A stretch of 5,631 nt of DNA from contig JAKAQU010000209.1 of the NCBI GenBank assembly GCA_021819535.1, forward strand, positions 1 to 5,631. Reading direction: 5' to 3'. Numbering within the stretch: the stretch's first letter is position 1; each line of letters opens with the position of its first letter. This DNA comes from Pseudomonadota bacterium. Lineage in GTDB: Bacteria; Pseudomonadota; Alphaproteobacteria; Acetobacterales; Acetobacteraceae. A model generated the notes under the pieces. The model was not told the origin of the DNA, did no database searches, and was given only the letters and a program-made list of their open reading frames with translations. A program made the position numbers and the translations under genes. Below, piece after piece: positions 1 through 5,588 of the stretch.

Positions 1-1060
1 TCTCGAGGGCGTGATAGGCGACGGCCTCGATGCGATACGGCCCGACGATGGCGCCGATCGGCTTGCCGAGCTGAAACGGCGACCGCCCGGCATAGGCGCC
101 GACATTGTCGAGGGCACGCATGCGCATGGCACGAATGCGGGAATAGTCATCGAAGGCGAGTTCGACGTCGAATACCCGCTCCGGTCCCTGCATGTCGCCG
201 CCGGTCATGTTTTCCAGCCGATCCTCGATCAGACGCACCGGGGCGGCGAGCCGGCGGGCGAGATGGCCGACCAGCACGGCATGTTTGATGCCGCGCTTGA
301 CGCCGTAACTGCCGCCGACATCGATGTCGTGATGAACGCGGACGGCGTTGCCGGGAAGGCGGAGCGCGCGCGCGATCTGGTCGGGGAATTTCGGCATCTG
401 GATCGAGGCCCAGACATCGAGGGTTTCTTCCGCCTCATCCCAACGCGCGGTGACGGCGAAGGTTTCGAGCGGCACCGTCGAACTCCGCCCCCAGGCGACG
501 CGATAGGACAGGTGGTGCGCGGACGCGGCGAAAATCTCATCGACCGGACCCCAGACGAAGCGCCGCTCCAGCAACACGTTCGAGCCATGATCGGGATGCA
601 CGAGCGGCGCGTCAGGCCGCATCGCCGCCTCGCCATCGAGCACGAAGGGATGCGGCTCATAGGCGATCCGCACCAATTCGCGCGCATCCTCGGCAACCGC
701 CCGGCTTTCGGCGATCACCGCCGCGACCCATTCGCCAACATAGCGCACGCACCCGATCGCGAGCGGATAGCGCCGTACGGCGGGCGCATCGACGCCGTTC
801 ATCAAGGGGTCGATCGCGGCAGCGAGCGCCTCCCCGGTGATCACCGCGCGGACGCCAGGGAGAGCGAGCGCCGCTTCGGTCTCGATCGCAACGATGCGCG
901 CGGCCGGGTGCTCGGACAGCACGGGGACGACATGCAGCGTCCCCGGCAGCGCGAGATCGGCGGCGAAACGCCCGGCGCCAGTGACGAAGCGCCGATCCTC
1001 GCGCACCCGACGCTTATGGCCGACATAGCGGAACGGGCCGCGGAGCGGGGCGGTGCTCAT
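1..1060 (-). CDS. Xanthine dehydrogenase/CoxL-type molybdopterin-binding large subunit, partial (C-terminus outside window)
   Basis: Catalytic subunit of a molybdenum hydroxylase, expected to bind the molybdopterin cofactor and pair with the two subunits encoded upstream. The frame starts at ATG 1060-1058 and stays open for 353 codons to the window edge, where it is cut; family members are about 750-800 residues. Seen: an N-terminal segment (about residues 12-145) of the aldehyde oxidase a/b-hammerhead type, with REDRRFVTGAGRF (20-32), PGVRAV (68-73) and VRYVGEWVAAVIAESRAVAED (105-125). The molybdopterin-binding domain follows, with VPLET (196-200), a conserved Gln in the SIQMP stretch (Q221), DVGGSYGVKRG (247-257) and RLIEDRLENM (276-285). 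The cofactor loop reads GGSYG where CoxL has GGGFG. The CoxL active-site motif AYRCSFR would lie a few tens of residues past the cut, so a CO dehydrogenase cannot be distinguished from an aldehyde or heterocycle hydroxylase. The start overlaps the small-subunit stop by ATGA, with GCGAGG just upstream. Confidence 0.93.
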   Translation of the reverse strand, partial: MSTAPLRGPFRYVGHKRRVREDRRFVTGAGRFAADLALPGTLHVVPVLSEHPAARIVAIETEAALALPGVRAVITGEALAAAIDPLMNGVDAPAVRRYPLAIGCVRYVGEWVAAVIAESRAVAEDARELVRIAYEPHPFVLDGEAAMRPDAPLVHPDHGSNVLLERRFVWGPVDEIFAASAHHLSYRVAWGRSSTVPLETFAVTARWDEAEETLDVWASIQMPKFPDQIARALRLPGNAVRVHHDIDVGGSYGVKRGIKHAVLVGHLARRLAAPVRLIEDRLENMTGGDMQGPERVFDVELAFDDYSRIRAMRMRALDNVGAYAGRSPFQLGKPIGAIVGPYRIEAVAYHALE

Positions 1061-1548
1061 GGTGCCTCGCGCTGATTGGTGCCGCGCCGCCGCTCAGCCG
1101 CGAGCAGGATCGCCTCGACGATCTGGCCATAGCCGGTGCAGCGGCAGAGATTGCCCGAAATCGCGGTGATGATGTCCGCCCGGCTCGGCGCGGGGTTGGT
1201 GGCGAGCAGGGCTTCCGCAGTCAGCACCATGCCCGGCGTGCAATAACCGCATTGCAGACCATGCGTTTCGCAGAAAGCATCCTGGACGATCGACATCTCG
1301 CCGGGGCGTGGGGCGACGCCCTCGATGGTGGTGATGGCGTGTCCCTCGGCCTGGGCGGCCAGCATCAGGCAGGCGCGCACCGGCTCGCCATCGAGGAGGA
1401 TGGTGCAGGTGCCGCAAACCCCGTGCTCGCAGCCGGCATGGGTGCCATGAAGGCCGAGCGCGTCGCGAAGACAATCGAGGAGCGACATGCGATCCTCCAC
1501 CACCGCTTTCCGCATCCCGCCATTGACGTCGAGCGTGAGCGCGATCAT
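1057..1548 (-). CDS. CoxS/CutS-type [2Fe-2S] iron-sulfur small subunit of molybdenum hydroxylase
   Basis: Electron-transfer subunit carrying two [2Fe-2S] clusters that pass electrons from the molybdenum site to FAD. At 163 residues it has the usual length for this family. Seen: a plant-ferredoxin-like N-terminal domain with C40, C45, C48 (in the run GCEHGVCGTC) and C60, and a C-terminal four-helix domain with C100 and C103 (QCGYC) plus C135 and C137 (NLCRCTGY). All eight cluster ligands are therefore present. The start is ATG 1548-1546, preceded on the minus strand by AGGGAGGG (1562-1555) about six bases upstream. This ATG overlaps the medium-subunit TGA (ATGA at 1548-1545), and its own TGA overlaps the large-subunit ATG (1060-1057). 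Such coupling fits stoichiometric production of one heterotrimer. The family assignment is firm; the substrate of the complex is not visible in this subunit. Confidence 0.96.
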   Translation of the reverse strand: MIALTLDVNGGMRKAVVEDRMSLLDCLRDALGLHGTHAGCEHGVCGTCTILLDGEPVRACLMLAAQAEGHAITTIEGVAPRPGEMSIVQDAFCETHGLQCGYCTPGMVLTAEALLATNPAPSRADIITAISGNLCRCTGYGQIVEAILLAAERRRGTNQREAP

Positions 1549-2426
1549 CGCCCGCCCTCCCTGGCCCCTACCTCTGCCGCCGCCATGGCGATCGCCGTTT
1601 GCGCCAGGCGCTCGGCGGCGCGCCGGCGATAAGTGGCGGAGGCATGGCCATCGCTCATCATCTCAAGCCGGGCAATACCATCCGCGACCGCATCGCCGAC
1701 GCGCCTGCCTGCCGGAGGCTCGCCGATCAGGGCGTCGAGCGCGAGCCTTGTTGGCACCGGCGTTGCGCCACCGATCGCGAGCGCGATATCGGCCAGGCCG
1801 CCCTCATCATCGAGCGTGAGCGAGACCGCGACGGCGGCGAGGGCGAAATCACCCTGGCGGCGGGCGATTTCGGCAAAGCCGGTGCCCGAGTGCCGCGGCT
1901 TCGCGCGTGGAAAGCGGAGCCCGGTGACCATCGCGCCAGGTGGCAGCGCCGTTACCATCGGGGCGAGGAAAAATTCCGCCGCCGAGAGGGCATCCCGCCC
2001 GTCATCGGCGCCGGCGATCAGTATTTCCGCGCCTGACGCGACGGCGACGAGGGCAATTTCCGCCGCTGGATCGGCATTGGCGATGGAGCCGCCGATGGTG
2101 CCGCGGCGTCGCGTCGGCGGATGGCCGATCCAGGGGAGCGCACGCGCGAGGAGCGGCAGCGCCTCGGCCACGATCCGGCTCCGCTCCGCCGCGTCCTGGC
2201 GCGTGGTGGCGCCGAGGAGGACGTGGTCCTTCTCGACGCGGATGTGGTCGAGTTCGACGATGCGCCCGATATCGATCACCTGGCTCGGCCGCACGAGGCG
2301 CATCGCCAGCATCGGCATCAGCGTCTGCCCGCCGGCGATCAGCACCGCGTCCGGATCCTCGGTGCGCCAGGCGCAGGCTTCGGCGACCGAGGCGGCACGC
2401 CGATAGACGAAGGGAACCGCCTTCAT
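1545..2426 (-). CDS. CoxM/CutM-type FAD-binding medium subunit of molybdenum hydroxylase
   Basis: FAD-binding subunit that takes electrons from the iron-sulfur subunit and hands them to an acceptor. With the start at ATG 2426-2424 it is 293 residues, close to the roughly 290 usual for CoxM proteins. Seen: AGGQTLMPML (31-40) and RRRGTIGGSIANADPAAE (106-123), the two FAD-contacting motifs corresponding to AGGHS and TIGG of CoxM at almost the same positions, and RRQGDFALAAVAV (189-201), the conserved segment near the start of the C-terminal CO-dehydrogenase flavoprotein domain. The start was chosen because MKAVPFVYRRAAS matches the usual family N-terminus (short lead, then PFxYxRPxS). A GTG at 2447 would add seven residues that look unlike the family. 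The Shine-Dalgarno sequence before 2426 is weak. It is the first gene of the leftward operon, and its TGA overlaps the next ATG. Confidence 0.95.
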   Translation of the reverse strand: MKAVPFVYRRAASVAEACAWRTEDPDAVLIAGGQTLMPMLAMRLVRPSQVIDIGRIVELDHIRVEKDHVLLGATTRQDAAERSRIVAEALPLLARALPWIGHPPTRRRGTIGGSIANADPAAEIALVAVASGAEILIAGADDGRDALSAAEFFLAPMVTALPPGAMVTGLRFPRAKPRHSGTGFAEIARRQGDFALAAVAVSLTLDDEGGLADIALAIGGATPVPTRLALDALIGEPPAGRRVGDAVADGIARLEMMSDGHASATYRRRAAERLAQTAIAMAAAEVGAREGGR

Positions 2427-2500
2427 CGCGCCCGGTGCTCTCGGCACGAGCGGCAGGCCGGGGGCCGATGCGAAGCAGGAAGACGAATGAGGCGGCGCAT
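2423..2500 (-). CDS. Possible 25-codon leader ORF overlapping the medium-subunit start
   Basis: A short frame from ATG 2500-2498 runs 25 codons to a TGA at 2425-2423, which overlaps the medium-subunit ATG as ATGA, the same junction type as the two certain junctions in this operon. The peptide begins MRRLIRLPASH and is rich in arginine, which is also what an out-of-frame GC-rich stretch would give. An AAGGA lies upstream on the minus strand at about 13 bases, farther than ideal. The argument for it is context: the medium subunit lacks a good ribosome site of its own and could be translated by coupling to this frame. I recognise no homologue. It may well be chance. Confidence 0.2.
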   Translation of the reverse strand: MRRLIRLPASHRPPACRSCREHRAR

Positions 2501-2520
2501 GTCGCTTGGTGTTTCCTTGG

Positions 2521-2565
2521 GCGTTTTATCTCGCGCTTATCACGCATTTATCCCGCATTTCTTGG
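2521..2565. repeat. Tandem ~11-bp units with TTATC boxes in helical phase
   Basis: Four consecutive units can be read: GCGTTTTATCTC (2521-2532), GCGCTTATCAC (2533-2543), GCATTTATCCC (2544-2554) and a degenerate GCATTTCTTGG (2555-2565). The pentamer TTATC (GATAA on the other strand) recurs at 2526, 2537 and 2548, exactly 11 bp apart, so the boxes lie on the same face of the helix. This is upstream of both divergent genes, about 100-125 bp from the medium-subunit start and 170-195 bp from the regulator start. An array of binding sites for a regulator is a reasonable inference; the protein involved is unknown. Confidence 0.5.
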
Positions 2566-2646
2566 GCCGCCGCGGTGGCGGCGTCACGGCGAAACGCTAG
2601 GGCAGCGGCATCTTGCGGTCAATATCGATCTATAGCAATCTTGGGA

Positions 2647-2685
2647 GCGCTCATTTTTTTATGATGCAATTCACCGGGCGCTCAT
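2647..2685. promoter_or_regulatory. Candidate MocR operator: GCGCTCAT direct repeat
   Basis: GCGCTCAT occurs exactly at 2647-2654 and again at 2678-2685, with 31 bp between starts (about three helical turns). A 7/8 match, GCGCTTAT, lies at 2533-2540. MocR proteins such as GabR bind paired direct repeats separated by about three turns, and the gene immediately downstream encodes a MocR protein. The two copies bracket the best -10-like hexamer in the region, so binding would be expected to affect the regulator's own transcription. The repeats are directly visible; the operator role is inferred. Confidence 0.45.
2660..2665 (+). promoter_or_regulatory. Candidate -10 element TATGAT for the regulator gene
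   Basis: TATGAT matches five of six positions of the TATAAT consensus and lies 55 bp before the regulator start, between the two GCGCTCAT copies. No good -35 hexamer is found at 16-18 bp: the expected place reads AATCTT, and TTGGGA at 2641-2646 is only 13 bp away. The call therefore rests on the hexamer and its position only. Confidence 0.25.
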
Positions 2686-2704
2686 GCCGTTCGGCATGCG
2701 AGCG
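2679..2704. repeat. Inverted repeat immediately upstream of the regulator's ribosome binding site
   Basis: The inner arms CATGCCG (2683-2689) and CGGCATG (2692-2698) are perfectly complementary around a TT spacer. Outer arms CGCT (2679-2682) and AGCG (2701-2704) extend the stem across a two-base CG bulge. The right end stops one base before the Shine-Dalgarno sequence at 2706-2712, and the left arm overlaps the second GCGCTCAT copy. It could be an operator half-site pair or an mRNA hairpin that limits ribosome access. Confidence 0.55.
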
Positions 2705-2705
2705 G

Positions 2706-2712
2706 GGAGAAG
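2706..2712 (+). promoter_or_regulatory. Ribosome binding site of the MocR gene
   Basis: GGAGAAG lies eight bases before ATG 2721. It decides the start: the in-frame alternatives upstream (TTG 2613, ATG 2661 and ATG 2664) have no comparable site and would place unrelated residues before the conserved domain. Confidence 0.7.
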
Positions 2713-2720
2713 CTTCCGCA

Positions 2721-4151
2721 ATGACCGATCATGGCCGCACCAGCGGCGGCGATCAGGCCGGGCTTGCCAACGCGCTCTGGCTACCCCGGCTCCCTGGCGG
2801 CAAGCGCGGGGGGCGTCACGGCGCCGCCTATCTCGCCATCGTCGAGGCGCTGGCGGCCGATCTCGCCATCGCCGCGGTCGTGCCGGGAACCCGGCTTCCG
2901 CCGCAGCGCGAGATGGCGGCGCGGCTCGGTCTCTCCGCCGGCACCATCGCCAAGGCCTATGCCGAAGCGGCGCGGCGCGGCCTGATCGTCGGCGAGGTCG
3001 GACGCGGCACCTATGTCAGCGCCGCCGCCCTGCGTCCGGCGGCGGAGGGCGCGGCGGTGGTCGATATGAGCCTCAATGCCCCGCCCGAGAGCGGCGCCGG
3101 CGCATTGATCGCCGCCGCCATGGCGAAACTCGCTGCGAGCGGCGAGATCGCGGCTTTGCTCGATTATCTCCCCCATGCCGGCGTCCCGGCGCATCGCGCA
3201 GCACTCGCGGGCTGGCTCGCCGAGGAACTCGGCCACCCTTTCGCCGCCGCCGAGATCGTGCTCTGCAACGGCGCCCAGCACGGCATCGCGCTGGCCTTGA
3301 TGGCGGCACTGGCGCCGGGGGACGTGGTGCTCACCGAGGCGGTCACCTATCCCGGCATCGCCGGCATCGCCGCCCGTCTCGGCCACCGGCTGCACGGCGT
3401 CGCGCTCGATGACGAGGGGGTGGTGCCGGCGGCGCTCGATGAGGCCTTCGCCGCGACCGGCGCGCGGGCGCTTTACTGCATGCCGACCCTGCAGACGCCG
3501 ACCGGGGCCGTGATGTCGGCGGCGCGCAGGGAGGCGATCGTCGCGGTGCTGCGTCGCCACGACGCCTGGGCGATCGAGGACGACGTCTATGCCTTTCTCG
3601 CCCCCGATGCGCCCCCGGCGCTGGCAACGCTCGCGCCCGAACGGGTCGCCCATGTCGGCAGCCTCGCCAAAAGCCTGGCGCCCGGGCTTCGCGTCGGCAT
3701 GCTCGTCGTGCCGGAGGCGCTGCGCGGCCGGGTCAATACCGCGCTCCGCGGCACCGGCTGGATGGCGTCACCGCTCGCGACCGCGATTGCGGCGCAAATC
3801 GTGCAGAGCGGCGGGATTCGGGCGCAGGCGACGGCGAAGCGGGCCATCGCCGCCGAGCGCCGGCATCGCGCGGCGGAGATCCTCGGCCGCCATGCCAAGA
3901 CACCGGCCCGCGGGAGGGGGGCGATCGGCTTTCATCTCTGGCTCCCGATCACCGGGCAGGCGGCCGACATCATCGCAACGTCCGCGGCAAAAGGGGTGCT
4001 GCTCGCGCCGCCACTCGTCGTTCCCGGAGCGCCCGCGCCGGAAGGGCTCAGGCTTTGCCTCGGCGCGCCGGCGAGCCTTGCCGAACTCGAGCGCGGTCTT
4101 CACATCATCGCCACCATCCTCGATGAGGGCGGCGGCAGGGCGCTGGTTTGA
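2721..4151 (+). CDS. MocR-type transcriptional regulator (GntR winged helix plus PLP-dependent aminotransferase-like domain)
   Basis: A cytoplasmic DNA-binding regulator of 476 residues, normal for the MocR/GabR subfamily (about 450-500). Seen: a GntR-type winged helix at about 35-100, including GTRLPPQREMAARLGLSAGT (56-75) and GRGTYVS (94-100), then a short linker and a fold-type I aminotransferase domain from about residue 115. Within that domain are LCNGAQHGI (181-189), MPTLQTPTG (254-262), AIEDDVYAF (284-292) and the PLP-lysine motif SLAKSLAPGLRVG (314-326), with the Schiff-base lysine at K317. The arginine in GLRLCLGA (R444) is placed like the carboxylate-binding arginine of aminotransferases. 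MocR proteins use PLP and usually an amine, amino acid or PLP itself as signal; the effector here is unknown. The gene diverges from the hydroxylase operon and precedes the permease by 72 bp with no terminator in between, so it probably controls both. The GCGCTCAT repeats upstream suggest autoregulation. Confidence 0.95.
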   Translation: MTDHGRTSGGDQAGLANALWLPRLPGGKRGGRHGAAYLAIVEALAADLAIAAVVPGTRLPPQREMAARLGLSAGTIAKAYAEAARRGLIVGEVGRGTYVSAAALRPAAEGAAVVDMSLNAPPESGAGALIAAAMAKLAASGEIAALLDYLPHAGVPAHRAALAGWLAEELGHPFAAAEIVLCNGAQHGIALALMAALAPGDVVLTEAVTYPGIAGIAARLGHRLHGVALDDEGVVPAALDEAFAATGARALYCMPTLQTPTGAVMSAARREAIVAVLRRHDAWAIEDDVYAFLAPDAPPALATLAPERVAHVGSLAKSLAPGLRVGMLVVPEALRGRVNTALRGTGWMASPLATAIAAQIVQSGGIRAQATAKRAIAAERRHRAAEILGRHAKTPARGRGAIGFHLWLPITGQAADIIATSAAKGVLLAPPLVVPGAPAPEGLRLCLGAPASLAELERGLHIIATILDEGGGRALV

Positions 4152-4210
4152 CGGGAGCGCCAACCGATTGCGCCGGCAAGCTTGGATGGCTATCAGCGGA
4201 TCGGGAAGCG

Positions 4211-4214
4211 AGGA
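4211..4214 (+). promoter_or_regulatory. Ribosome binding site of the permease gene
   Basis: AGGA, within GAGGAAAAGG, lies nine bases before ATG 4224. It supports that ATG over the in-frame TTG at 4182, which would add 14 residues (MDGYQRIGKRGKGI) not expected in front of helix 1. Confidence 0.6.
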
Positions 4215-4223
4215 AAAGGCATC

Positions 4224-5423
4224 ATGAACGAAAAACTTCGCCAACAGCGCCATGTCGTGGCGGCGTGCTATCTCGGCTGGACGCTCGATGCGTTCGATTT
4301 TTTCATCATGGTCTTCGTTTTGCGCGATATCGCGCGGAGCTTCACGACATCGATCACCGCCGTCACCTGGGCGATCACCTTGACGCTCGCGATGCGCCCG
4401 GTCGGCGCCTTCGTGTTCGGGCGGCTTGCCGACCGCTTCGGCCGCCGGCCGACGCTGATGGCCAATGTGCTGACCTATTCGATCCTGGAATTCGCCTCGG
4501 GCTTCGCCCCCGATCTCACCGTTTTCATTCTGCTGCGGGCACTTTACGGCATCGCCATGGGGGGCGAGTGGGGGGTGGGCGCCTCGCTCACCATGGAAAG
4601 CATTCCGACGAAATGGCGCGGCACCGTCTCCGGCATTCTTCAGGCGGGCTATCCTTCCGGCTATCTGCTCGCCTCGATCCTCTACCTCGCGATGCCGCTG
4701 CTCGGCTGGCGCGGCATGTTCATGGTCGGTGCCGTTCCGGCGCTTTTGGTGTTCTATATCCGCCGCAACGTTCCCGAGAGCCCGGACTGGGCGGCGCGAC
4801 GGACGGAGCCGCGGGTCGGCTTCGCGACGACGATCGGCCGCCATCTACCGCTCGCGGTCTATGCCATCATCACCATGACGGCGTTCAATTTCTTCAGCCA
4901 CGGCACACAGGATCTCTATCCGAGCGCTTTCCTCGGCGGCCAGCACAAATTTTCCATCGCCACCATTTCCACCATCGCCATCATCTATAATCTCGGCGCG
5001 ATGGTCGGCGGGTTGCTGTTTGGCACGCTTTCACAGCGGATCGGCCGCCGTCTCGCGATCGTCATCGCGGCCCTGCTCTCGCTTCCCGTGCTGCCGCTCT
5101 GGGCGTTTGGCGCAACCCCGCTCGCGCTCGGCCTCGGCGCGTTTTTGATGCAGGTCTGCGTCCAAGGCGCCTGGGGCGTCATTCCCGCCCACCTCAACGA
5201 AATCTCGCCGCCCGAAATCCGCGGAACCTTCCCCGGCGTCGTCTATCAGCTCGGCAATCTCCTCGCCTCCGCCAATGCCACCATCCAGTCGATGATCGCC
5301 GATCGCATGGGCCATAATTACAGCTATGCCCTGGCGGGGGTCGCCGGCGTCGTCGCGGTCGCGATCGCCCTTCTGATCGGCTTCGGCGGCGAGGCCCGGC
5401 ACCGGACAATGGGCGGCGATTGA
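4224..5423 (+). CDS. Major facilitator superfamily carboxylate:proton symporter, SHS/Jen1-like
   Basis: Inner-membrane permease of 399 residues with about 12 predicted helices (roughly 10-33, 45-66, 75-94, 98-117, 133-154, 162-181, 210-234, 244-267, 276-296, 301-324, 333-358, 365-389). Seen: the MFS loop motif GRLADRFGRRP (66-76) after helix 2 and its weaker echo GTLSQRIGRR (267-276) after helix 8. GWTLDAFDFF (18-27) in helix 1 and RALYGIAMGGEWGVGAS (105-121) in helix 4 resemble bacterial SHS-family lactate permeases. Helix 7 carries NFFSHGTQDLYPS (222-234), which matches the Jen1 lactate/pyruvate symporter signature NxxS/THxS/TQDxxxT except for Ser in place of the final Thr. A monocarboxylate is therefore the likely cargo (inference); other small organic acids are possible. 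It follows the MocR gene by 72 bp on the same strand and is probably co-transcribed. It is likely the uptake partner of the divergent hydroxylase. Confidence 0.9.
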   Translation: MNEKLRQQRHVVAACYLGWTLDAFDFFIMVFVLRDIARSFTTSITAVTWAITLTLAMRPVGAFVFGRLADRFGRRPTLMANVLTYSILEFASGFAPDLTVFILLRALYGIAMGGEWGVGASLTMESIPTKWRGTVSGILQAGYPSGYLLASILYLAMPLLGWRGMFMVGAVPALLVFYIRRNVPESPDWAARRTEPRVGFATTIGRHLPLAVYAIITMTAFNFFSHGTQDLYPSAFLGGQHKFSIATISTIAIIYNLGAMVGGLLFGTLSQRIGRRLAIVIAALLSLPVLPLWAFGATPLALGLGAFLMQVCVQGAWGVIPAHLNEISPPEIRGTFPGVVYQLGNLLASANATIQSMIADRMGHNYSYALAGVAGVVAVAIALLIGFGGEARHRTMGGD

Positions 5424-5448
5424 GTTTTTTTATCGCATTAACGTAAGG

Positions 5449-5555
5449 CCAGGGCGCTGCCCTGGACCGGCTGGGGGCAGCGCCCCCAGACCCGCATTTT
5501 TGGAATGGTTTCCAAAGGCATTGCCTTTGGTGGGGTGCAGGGGCAAAGCCCCTGC
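5449..5555. repeat. Cluster of four short palindromes with 3-base loops
   Basis: Four perfect hairpins follow one another: CCAGGGC-gct-GCCCTGG (5449-5465), CTGGGGGC-agc-GCCCCCAG (5471-5489), CCAAAGGC-att-GCCTTTGG (5512-5530) and GCAGGGGC-aaa-GCCCCTGC (5537-5555). All share the core GGC-N3-GCC with arms of 7-8 bp, and their centres are 23, 41 and 25 bp apart. The arrangement resembles intergenic repeats that I associate with Acetobacteraceae genomes (from memory). The second hairpin is followed seven bases later by TTTTT (5497-5501), so it could act as a weak rightward terminator for the permease transcript. Confidence 0.75.
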
Positions 5556-5588
5556 CCTGATCACTGATGGGAAACCTTCATTTTTGAC

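Larger units (their letters stand above)
2427..2720. promoter_or_regulatory. Divergent intergenic control region
   Basis: These 294 bp separate the leftward hydroxylase operon from the rightward regulator gene and must contain both promoters. The section 2520-2670 is clearly more AT-rich than the flanking genes (for example the T runs at 2524-2527 and 2654-2660). It contains phased TTATC boxes, a GC-rich inverted repeat (GCCGCC 2566-2571 with GGCGGC 2577-2582), an exact direct repeat and an inverted repeat next to the regulator's ribosome site. I could not find a convincing -35/-10 pair for the leftward operon. Apart from the doubtful leader frame at 2500-2423, I see no gene here. Confidence 0.75.

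Noticed and set aside
1..1060. Naming the enzyme as aerobic CO dehydrogenase (coxL)
   Set aside because: The diagnostic active-site loop is outside the window and the cofactor loop differs from CoxL, so only the superfamily can be claimed.
11..1075. Long plus-strand open frame (354 codons) opposite the large subunit
   Set aside because: Its product is rich in Arg, His, Asp and Gly with no recognisable motif, while the opposite strand encodes clear XDH-family motifs throughout. It is an antisense shadow typical of GC-rich genes.
1633..2406. Plus-strand open frame opposite the medium subunit
   Set aside because: Ser/Ala/Arg-rich antisense product; the minus-strand frame has both FAD motifs.
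2427..2447. GTG at 2447 as start of the medium subunit
   Set aside because: It would add seven residues (MPRAPGA) not expected at the family N-terminus, and no Shine-Dalgarno sequence precedes it. ATG 2426 gives the standard N-terminus.
2613..2720. TTG 2613 extension of the MocR protein by 36 residues
   Set aside because: The extension runs through the AT-rich control region and the inverted repeat, has no ribosome site, and contains no part of the winged-helix domain.
2781..3653. Minus-strand open frame (290 codons) inside the MocR gene
   Set aside because: It lies fully inside a confidently identified gene and its His/Arg/Gly-rich product shows no domain.
3768..4844. Minus-strand open frame (358 codons) across the MocR and permease genes
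   Set aside because: It spans the 3' end of one well-supported gene, an intergenic gap and the first half of another, and its composition is low in hydrophobic residues with no family resemblance.
5425..5431. T7 run after the permease stop as an intrinsic terminator
   Set aside because: No stable hairpin ends directly before it; the nearest pairing (GCCC 5394-5397 with GGGC 5411-5414) is short and ends about ten bases away.
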